A stretch of 64,000 bases of DNA, from positions 186,001 to 250,000 of the forward strand of contig NZ_SLYW01000004.1 in the NCBI RefSeq assembly GCF_004343585.1, read 5' to 3'. A program made the translations under genes and the position numbers. Source of the DNA: Neorhizobium sp. JUb45 (lineage in GTDB: Bacteria; Pseudomonadota; Alphaproteobacteria; Rhizobiales; Rhizobiaceae). Positions 57,567 through 64,000 of this stretch are shown piece after piece; position 1 is the stretch's first letter, and every line of letters begins with the position of its first letter. The notes beneath the pieces are model-generated. The model was not told the DNA's origin and made no database searches. It saw nothing but the letters and a program-made list of their open reading frames with translations.

Positions 57567-58670
57567 ATGGCTTCGATCGATATCGAAAGCGTCGGCAAGG
57601 TTTATACGGGCGATGTACGCGCCGTCACCGACATCAATCTGACCATCCAGGATGGCGAATTCATCGTTCTGGTTGGCCCATCCGGCTGCGGCAAGTCCAC
57701 GCTTCTGCGCATGCTTGCCGGCCTCGAAACCATCTCAGAGGGCAACGTCAAGATCGGCCCGCGTGTCGTCAATCAGGTCGAGCCGGCCGATCGCGACATC
57801 GCCATGGTGTTCCAGAATTATGCGCTCTATCCGCATATGACCGTGCGCCAGAACCTGGAATACGGTCTGAAAAACCGCAAGACGCCGAAGGCAGAGATCG
57901 ATACGCGTGTTGCTGAAGCCGCCCGCATGCTGGAAATCACCCAGTATCTCGATCGCAAGCCGCGTGCACTGTCCGGTGGCCAGCGCCAGCGTGTGGCCAT
58001 GGGGCGTGCCATCGTGCGCAAGCCTTCGGTCTTCCTGTTCGACGAGCCGCTTTCCAACCTCGATGCCAAACTGCGTGTTTCCATGCGCGGCGAGATCAAG
58101 CGCCTGCAGCGTCGCCTTGGCACGACCTCGATCTACGTCACCCACGATCAGCTGGAAGCGATGACGCTTGCCGACCGCCTCGTTGTCCTCAATGGCGGCA
58201 AGATCGAACAGGTCGGCTCGCCGCTGGAAGTCTACCACACACCGGCATCCACCTTCGTTGCCAGCTTCATCGGCTCGCCGGCCATGAACCTGGTGAAGGC
58301 CGAGTGCCAGGGCGACAAGCTGACGATTGGCTCTGCGGTCCTTTCGTTAAATGGCTACATGCCAACCTCGGGTCCCGTCACGGTCGGTCTGCGCGCCGAA
58401 GACCTGCATGTCGTTTCGGGCGATGAAGGCATGCAGTTCGCCGTCGATTATGTCGAGGAACTGGGCTCGCAGCGTCTCGTGCACGGTCTCGTCGGTGATC
58501 AGTCGATAACCATCGCGCTTGCCGGCGAAAGCGAAATCCCTGCAACCATGCGCATCGGCATCGATCCGGCACGACTGCATTTCTTTGCAGCCGAAGATGG
58601 CAAGCGGATCACGACTGCCGATCGCACTGCAGCCGCAATCGATGTGCCGAGCCCGGTGCCGGTCGGCTAA
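57567..58670 (+). CDS. ugpC: sn-glycerol-3-phosphate ABC transporter, ATP-binding protein UgpC
   Basis: A 367-aa CUT1-type ATPase: Walker [11 protein letters not shown]-loop [12 protein letters not shown], signature [15 protein letters not shown], Walker [15 protein letters not shown] and switch [14 protein letters not shown], then a MalK-like regulatory C-domain (~235-360). ATG 57567 has GGAG at eight bases; ATG 57561, overlapping the ugpE stop, is an alternative adding two residues. The C-domain may bind PII or a phosphatase signal as in other CUT1 transporters. Confidence 0.95.
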   Translation: MASIDIESVGKVYTGDVRAVTDINLTIQDGEFIVLVGPSGCGKSTLLRMLAGLETISEGNVKIGPRVVNQVEPADRDIAMVFQNYALYPHMTVRQNLEYGLKNRKTPKAEIDTRVAEAARMLEITQYLDRKPRALSGGQRQRVAMGRAIVRKPSVFLFDEPLSNLDAKLRVSMRGEIKRLQRRLGTTSIYVTHDQLEAMTLADRLVVLNGGKIEQVGSPLEVYHTPASTFVASFIGSPAMNLVKAECQGDKLTIGSAVLSLNGYMPTSGPVTVGLRAEDLHVVSGDEGMQFAVDYVEELGSQRLVHGLVGDQSITIALAGESEIPATMRIGIDPARLHFFAAEDGKRITTADRTAAAIDVPSPVPVG

Positions 58671-58774
58671 ATCGAAACAAAAAACGCGCGGTTGCTGCAA
58701 TTTTAACGATTGTTGCAACCGTTGCATTACCCTTTCTGGATATCGTTCTCTGCGGTTAGGACAAGGGGATCGAT

Positions 58775-59278
58775 ATGGCCTTGCATTATCTCGGGCTTGC
58801 AATCGCGGCCGTCGGCATTCGCAACAGGGCTCAGACGCCTTTTGCCAACCAGCTTTCACCATTTATCGGCGGTTGTTCCACGGCTGCCGAGATGAAGTCT
58901 CATCCTATCGAACCGACCTGGGTTCTGTCAGGTGATCCGCAGGCGCGTTTTGCCGCCCACTCCGAGGCTGCCGACAAGTTCGCCTCCACGGGTGTGTGGG
59001 ATTGCACGGCCGGCAGCTTCCGCTGGTTTTTCGGCTGGGACGAAACGGTCGTCATCCTTGAAGGTGAAGTACATGTGACCGCAGAGGACGGCAGCGAACG
59101 CACGCTGCGCGCCGGCGATGTCGGTTATTTCCGCGGCGGCACCTGGGCCACCTGGCATATCGACAACTACGTCAAGAAGATCGCCTTCATCCGCAAGCCG
59201 CTGCCCATGCCGCTGTCTTATGCGTTTCGCGCCTGGGCGAAGTTCGGCCCCAAGCGCAAGGGTGGTCTCGCAGCCTGA
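58775..59278 (+). CDS. Cupin-domain protein
   Basis: A 167-aa protein. The C-terminal ~110 residues form a cupin barrel (CTAGSFRWFFGWDETVVILEG, EVHVTAEDGSERTLRAGDVGY) of the DUF861/EutQ-like kind. The first ~40 residues are a weakly hydrophobic extension. AAGGGG before ATG 58775 supports the long form; ATG 58892 gives the bare cupin (128 aa), the length seen in many relatives. Metal ligands are unclear. A terminator follows at 59322. Confidence 0.75.
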   Translation: MALHYLGLAIAAVGIRNRAQTPFANQLSPFIGGCSTAAEMKSHPIEPTWVLSGDPQARFAAHSEAADKFASTGVWDCTAGSFRWFFGWDETVVILEGEVHVTAEDGSERTLRAGDVGYFRGGTWATWHIDNYVKKIAFIRKPLPMPLSYAFRAWAKFGPKRKGGLAA

Positions 59279-59321
59279 AAAGGCAGTAACGATAAGCCTG
59301 CCGAAGCAGTTGCCATTGAGC

Positions 59322-59352
59322 GCCCGCCGTCCTACATCAGGCGGGCATTTTC
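59322..59352 (+). terminator. Intrinsic terminator before gshB
   Basis: GCCCGCC (59322-59328) pairs with GGCGGGC (59340-59346), followed by ATTTTC. Confidence 0.78.
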
Positions 59353-59364
59353 AAAGGGTGGCTT

Positions 59365-60318
59365 ATGGCGAAGATCAAGACAGTCGCGTTCCAGATGGAT
59401 CATGTTTCCGGCATTAATATTGCCGGAGATTCAACCTTTGCCATGGCGTTGGAAGCGCAGACCCGCGGCTACCAGGTCTTTCATTACACGCCCGACCGGC
59501 TGACCATGCGTGACGGCAGGATATTTGCCGGTCTCGAGCCCATGGAACTGCGCGACGTCAAAGGCGATCACTATACGCTTGGCGAAAAGGAACGTGTCGA
59601 CCTCTCCACCATCGACGTCGTCCACCTGCGTCAGGATCCGCCCTTCGACATGGGCTACATCACCTCGACGCATCTTCTCGAGCGCATTCATCCCAAAACG
59701 CTGGTCGTCAATGATCCGGCCTGGGTGCGCAACTCACCGGAAAAGATCTTTGTCACCGAATTCGCGGACCTGATGCCGCCGACGCTGATCTCGCGCGATC
59801 CTGCTGAAATTGCCGCTTTCCGTCAGGAACTCGGCGATATCATCCTCAAGCCGCTTTACGGCAATGGCGGCGCCGGCGTGTTCCACTCGGCCCGCGACGA
59901 CCGCAACTTCACCTCGCTTCTGGAAATGTTCGGACAGCTTTATCGCGGCGAGCCCTATATTGCCCAAGGCTACCTGAAAGAGGTGCGCAAAGGCGACAAG
60001 CGCATCCTGCTGGTCGATGGCGAGCCCGTGGGTGCCATCAACCGCGTGCCGGCCGAAACCGACAGCCGTTCCAACATGCATGTCGGCGGTCGCGCCGAAC
60101 CGACCGAACTGACGGCGCGGGAACGGGAAATCTGCGCCCGCATCGGCCCCGCCTTGCGCGAGCGCGGTTTCCTGTTCGTCGGCATCGACGTCATCGGCGA
60201 TTACATGACGGAGATCAACGTCACCTCGCCGACCGGCATTCGCGAAGTCAAGAAATTCGGCGGTGCCGATGTCGCCAGCCTGCTCTGGGACGCGATCGAA
60301 GCCAAGCGCAACGCCTGA
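59365..60318 (+). CDS. gshB: Glutathione synthetase
   Basis: A 317-aa ATP-grasp ligase joining gamma-glutamylcysteine and glycine. It has the N-terminal region [20 protein letters not shown], the substrate part [20 protein letters not shown], the ATP-grasp core [13 protein letters not shown] and [20 protein letters not shown], and [18 protein letters not shown] at the C-terminus. AAGGGTGG before ATG 59365. Standard length; single gene. Confidence 0.97.
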   Translation: MAKIKTVAFQMDHVSGINIAGDSTFAMALEAQTRGYQVFHYTPDRLTMRDGRIFAGLEPMELRDVKGDHYTLGEKERVDLSTIDVVHLRQDPPFDMGYITSTHLLERIHPKTLVVNDPAWVRNSPEKIFVTEFADLMPPTLISRDPAEIAAFRQELGDIILKPLYGNGGAGVFHSARDDRNFTSLLEMFGQLYRGEPYIAQGYLKEVRKGDKRILLVDGEPVGAINRVPAETDSRSNMHVGGRAEPTELTAREREICARIGPALRERGFLFVGIDVIGDYMTEINVTSPTGIREVKKFGGADVASLLWDAIEAKRNA

Positions 60319-60339
60319 ACACATCACCAAAGCTGATGG

Positions 60340-60366
60340 ACGGCCCGCTCTTGACCAGCGGGCCGT
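60340..60366. terminator. Stem-loop between gshB and comM
   Basis: ACGGCCCGCT (60340-60349) pairs perfectly with AGCGGGCCGT (60357-60366). The T content after it is low, so termination may be partial. Confidence 0.65.
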
Positions 60367-60552
60367 GCTCGTTCGTTCCCGTCCCTTTTAGCCTTTGTTC
60401 TCCGATTGCAACCGGCCTCAACTGAAATGAACGTTATGCGCGAATTTGTTCTGCAATCGTTCTTGTTTGGCGTGCGTTTCTGTGCTTGATTGCAATCCGG
60501 GGTGGCGCATGGCGTGTATTTGCCCCGCATCTGCAGGTTGGGGGCGGTGGCA

Positions 60553-62088
60553 ATGGTGGCGCGTGTCAGTACGGTTGCATTCCAGGGCATAGAGGGCGTT
60601 CCGGTCGATGTGCAGGTCATGATCGGGCCGGGCAAGATAAACATGCATATCGTCGGCCTGCCGGACAAGGCGGTGGCCGAAAGCCGCGAGCGGGTGCAGG
60701 CAGCATTGCACGCTTCGGGCCTTGCTCTACCGGCCAAGAAGATCACCATCAATCTGGCGCCGGCCGACCTGCCCAAGGAAGGCTCGCATTTCGACCTGCC
60801 GATCGCGCTCGGGCTGATGGCGGTGCTCGGCGCCATTCCCGCCGATGCGCTTGCCGGTTATGTCGTCCTCGGAGAACTCAATCTCGATGGCACGCTGGCG
60901 CCTGTTGCCGGAGCCTTGCCGGCTGCAATCGGTGCCAGCGGTCTGGGCAAGGGGCTAATCTGCCCGGCAGATAGTGGTACCGAAGCCGCGTGGGCCGGCA
61001 ATGATCTCGATATTCTGGCGCCCCGCAGCCTGATCGCGCTCGCCAACCATTTTCGCGGTACGCAGGTTCTGTCGCGGCCGCAGCCGGCCATCCGCGCGCC
61101 GGTGGGTGACCTGCCGGACCTCGCCGATATCAAGGGCCAGGAAAGCGCCAAACGGGCACTGGAAGTGGCAGCGGCCGGTGGCCATAACTTGCTGATGATC
61201 GGGCCACCCGGTTCGGGAAAATCCATGCTGGCCGCGCGTCTTCCGTCCATCCTGCCACCGTTGACGGCGCCGGAACTGCTGGAAGTATCGATGATCCATT
61301 CGATCGCCGGCCAGTTGTCCGGCGGCAAACTGTCGGATCGCCGGCCATATCGTGCGCCGCATCACTCCGCCACCATGGCGGCTTTGGTCGGTGGTGGCCT
61401 GCGTGCCAAACCGGGGGAGGCGTCGCTTGCTCATCATGGCGTGCTTTTTCTCGACGAGTTTCCCGAATTTTCGCCGCAGGTTCTGGATGCGCTGCGCCAG
61501 CCGCTGGAAACTGCCGAATGTGTGATCGCCCGGGCCAATCACCGCGTCTCCTATCCGGCCGGCATCCAGCTTGTTGCCGCCATGAACCCGTGCCGCTGCG
61601 GCATGGCGGGCGAACCCGGCCATACCTGCGCTCGCGGTCCACGCTGTGCGGCCGACTATCAGGCGCGCATTTCCGGCCCGCTGATGGATCGGATCGATAT
61701 CCGCATCGAGGTGCCTGCCGTCTCGGCGGTTGATCTGATCCGCCCGGCTGCCTCTGAAACCAGTGCCGATGTCGCTCGCCGTGTTGCCCGCGCCCGTGCG
61801 CGTCAGCAGGAGCGTTTCGAGGCGGCCGGGCAGCGCGGCATCACCACCAATGCTCGTTGCTCCACGTCGATGATCGAGGCCTTTGCCGCGCCGGATGCAA
61901 GCGGACTGCAATTGCTGCGGGATGCGGCGGAGAAACTGAGATTTTCCGCGCGCGGTTACCATCGGGTGCTGAAGGTTGCCCGCACCCTGGCCGATCTGGA
62001 TGACAAGGATATGGTCGGCCGTATCCATCTGGCCGAGGCTATTTCCTACCGGATGGCCGGGGAGAGAACGGCGATGGCGCCTGCCTGA
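60553..62088 (+). CDS. comM: YifB/ComM family Mg-chelatase-like AAA+ ATPase
   Basis: A 511-aa hexameric AAA+ protein. The N-terminal Lon-like domain (FQGIEGVPVDVQVMIGPGK) precedes the ATPase with Walker A GPPGSGKS, Walker B GVLFLDEFPEF and sensor region. A cysteine-rich loop (NPCRCGMAGEPGHTC) follows, and the C-terminal Mg-chelatase lid ends in VGRIHLAEAISYR. Homologs drive branch migration and integration of incoming single-stranded DNA during transformation. ATG 60553 is preferred over a longer frame to 60490. Confidence 0.93.
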   Translation: MVARVSTVAFQGIEGVPVDVQVMIGPGKINMHIVGLPDKAVAESRERVQAALHASGLALPAKKITINLAPADLPKEGSHFDLPIALGLMAVLGAIPADALAGYVVLGELNLDGTLAPVAGALPAAIGASGLGKGLICPADSGTEAAWAGNDLDILAPRSLIALANHFRGTQVLSRPQPAIRAPVGDLPDLADIKGQESAKRALEVAAAGGHNLLMIGPPGSGKSMLAARLPSILPPLTAPELLEVSMIHSIAGQLSGGKLSDRRPYRAPHHSATMAALVGGGLRAKPGEASLAHHGVLFLDEFPEFSPQVLDALRQPLETAECVIARANHRVSYPAGIQLVAAMNPCRCGMAGEPGHTCARGPRCAADYQARISGPLMDRIDIRIEVPAVSAVDLIRPAASETSADVARRVARARARQQERFEAAGQRGITTNARCSTSMIEAFAAPDASGLQLLRDAAEKLRFSARGYHRVLKVARTLADLDDKDMVGRIHLAEAISYRMAGERTAMAPA

Positions 62089-62179
62089 ACATCCGTATTC
62101 CTCTCTTTCGAAGAGGCGGATATGCTTGACCGTCCTGGGATGAGAGACGGCACGGCACGGATCGCCATGGGAGGTCGCG

Positions 62180-62773
62180 ATGGATGATGCGAAGACAAAC
62201 CCGAAAGTGGACGCCTATTTCGACCGGCAAAAGAACTGGCGGGCGGAATCGCAGGCACTGCGTGCGATCGTGCTGGCCTGCGGGCTGACGGAGGAGCTGA
62301 AATGGGGAGAACCCTGCTACACGGTCGATAATGCCAATGCGATCATCATCCACGGTTTCAAGGAATATTGTGCCCTGCTGTTCTTCAAGGGGGCCTTGAT
62401 GAAGGACCCGGATGGCATCCTCATTCGCCAGACGGAAAACGTGCAGGGTGCGCGACAGATACGGTTCACCGATGCGGCCGAGATCGAGCGGATGAAGGAC
62501 GTTCTGGCTGCTTATGTTCTGGATGCGGTTGCGATCGAAAAAGCCGGGCTGAAGGTCGAATACCGCAAGACCGAGGAATTTCCGGTTCCGCAAGAGTTTC
62601 AGGACAGGCTGAACGCGGAAGCCGCACTGAAATCCGCCTTCGAGGCACTGACGCCCGGTCGGCAGCGCGCCTACCTTCTTTATTTCGCAGCGCCCAAACA
62701 GGTGAAAACGCGCGAGGCAAGGATCGAAAAATGCGTGCCACGCATTCTGGAGGCCAAAGGCCTCAACGACTGA
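62180..62773 (+). CDS. YdeI/OmpD-associated-family protein (DUF1801-like)
   Basis: A 197-aa protein. The N-terminal ~125 residues match the DUF1801 fold (ELKWGEPCYTVDNANAIII, GFKEYCALLFFKGALMKD, QIRFTDAAEIERMKDVL). The C-terminal part (GRQRAYLLYFAAPKQVKTRE) matches the YdeI-type tail with bacteriocin-protection-like helices. Cytosolic; function unknown. GGAGGTCG precedes ATG 62180. A terminator follows. Confidence 0.85.
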   Translation: MDDAKTNPKVDAYFDRQKNWRAESQALRAIVLACGLTEELKWGEPCYTVDNANAIIIHGFKEYCALLFFKGALMKDPDGILIRQTENVQGARQIRFTDAAEIERMKDVLAAYVLDAVAIEKAGLKVEYRKTEEFPVPQEFQDRLNAEAALKSAFEALTPGRQRAYLLYFAAPKQVKTREARIEKCVPRILEAKGLND

Positions 62774-62784
62774 AAGGTAGCGAT

Positions 62785-62818
62785 GGGGACGCGATTTTCA
62801 CCGCGCCCCGCTTTGTCT
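62785..62818 (+). terminator. Terminator after the YdeI-type gene
   Basis: GGGGACGCG (62785-62793, one bulged A) pairs with CGCGCCCC (62802-62809), followed by GCTTTGTCTCTT. Lies between convergent genes. Confidence 0.65.
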
Positions 62819-62832
62819 CTTGTGTGGCGAGC

Positions 62833-63798
<966 letters not shown>

Positions 63799-63979
63799 TG
63801 TTTTCTCCGTTCAGGCGTATGAAGGCAAAATAGGATTTCTTGAAGGCCTATGCGAGAACAGTCTGTCGGTCGCCATGGGTTGGCGGAGAAAAAAACTCTG
63901 TTTTTGCGTTGTTCTGGATTAAACCTTTCGCCGCAGCAAAGCACATTGACAAACAACAGCTTGACCACCGGAGTTGCCA

Positions 63980-64000
63980 GTGACCACAGCCCTCGTGATT
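63980..64000 (+). CDS. Start of an unidentified gene, cut by the window edge
   Basis: A GTG at 63980 with GGAG six bases upstream opens a frame of seven codons (MTTALVI) running off the edge. Too short to identify. It would be divergent from cysK. Confidence 0.4.

Noticed and set aside
60955-62028. 357-codon minus-strand frame inside comM
   Set aside because: The plus strand encodes an intact AAA+ protein with Walker motifs; shadow frame.

Overview
The window is chromosomal DNA of an alphaproteobacterium, most likely a member of the Rhizobiaceae (Agrobacterium/Allorhizobium/Rhizobium group). The evidence is the MbfA-type iron exporter tail, an Agrobacterium-like phospholipid N-methyltransferase (pmtA), the BTLCP periplasmic protease, the infC-rpmI-rplT / pheST order, the binding-protein-dependent ugpBAEC locus and several small proteins of a rhizobial type. 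Codon use is uniformly GC-rich. I see no rRNA, tRNA, CRISPR array, prophage or complete insertion sequence, so this is a housekeeping stretch with few accessory genes.

Layout. 1-2.3 kb: end of mbfA, a BTLCP protease with a CtrA-like box, and an alpha/beta hydrolase. 2.4-8.4 kb: translation block infC (ATT start), rpmI, rplT, a kinase-like protein of unknown role, pheS and pheT. 8.4-15.3 kb: a J-domain protein, a TetR-MFS efflux pair, an exported hydrolase, a GNAT/XRE-cupin pair and a second MFS carrier. 15.4-24.5 kb: lepA, an EamA permease, a lactonase-type beta-propeller, a DUF1508 repeat protein, a five-PAS GGDEF-EAL protein and a GH25 lipoprotein. 24.7-29.4 kb: FucP-type sugar carrier, M29 aminopeptidase, YbaK deacylase, an Spx/ArsC-like protein, a 56-aa protein and a YqaA-type membrane protein.

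29.5-33.0 kb is a thiamine/HMP uptake operon (ykoF-type, permease, ATPase, binding protein) behind a clear TPP riboswitch. It is followed by a vapBC pair, guaA, a thioesterase-MTA/SAH nucleosidase pair and a TspO protein. 37.2-42.4 kb is a four-gene iron-type operon (imelysin, di-heme oxidase, imelysin-like protein, DUF1513 Tat protein) with an Irr/ICE-like palindrome in front. 42.5-47.9 kb holds an RsmB-family methyltransferase, an RlpA-type protein, a GST-queG-SDR run of overlapping genes and a 50-aa exported peptide. 48.1-51.5 kb has an NDUFA9-like protein and the pmtA / phosphatase-like / pyrF / DUF1330 cluster. 51.6-54.3 kb has dnaN divergent from rsmI-yraN. 54.3-58.7 kb is ugpBAEC with a Pho-box-like leader. 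58.8-64.0 kb holds a cupin, gshB, comM, a DUF1801/YdeI-type protein, cysK and the first codons of another gene.

The regulatory themes readable from sequence are metabolite sensing (TPP riboswitch), probable phosphate control (ugp), probable iron control (imelysin operon; mbfA is Irr-controlled in relatives), a TetR operator overlapping its own promoter, a CtrA-type box and two adjacent palindromes before the sugar carrier. No clearly new defence or mobile system was found. The best candidates for new biology are the kinase-like protein with an altered catalytic loop, the unequal imelysin pair around a di-heme oxidase, the phosphatase-like protein lacking its RHG motif next to pmtA, and two small conserved-looking proteins.
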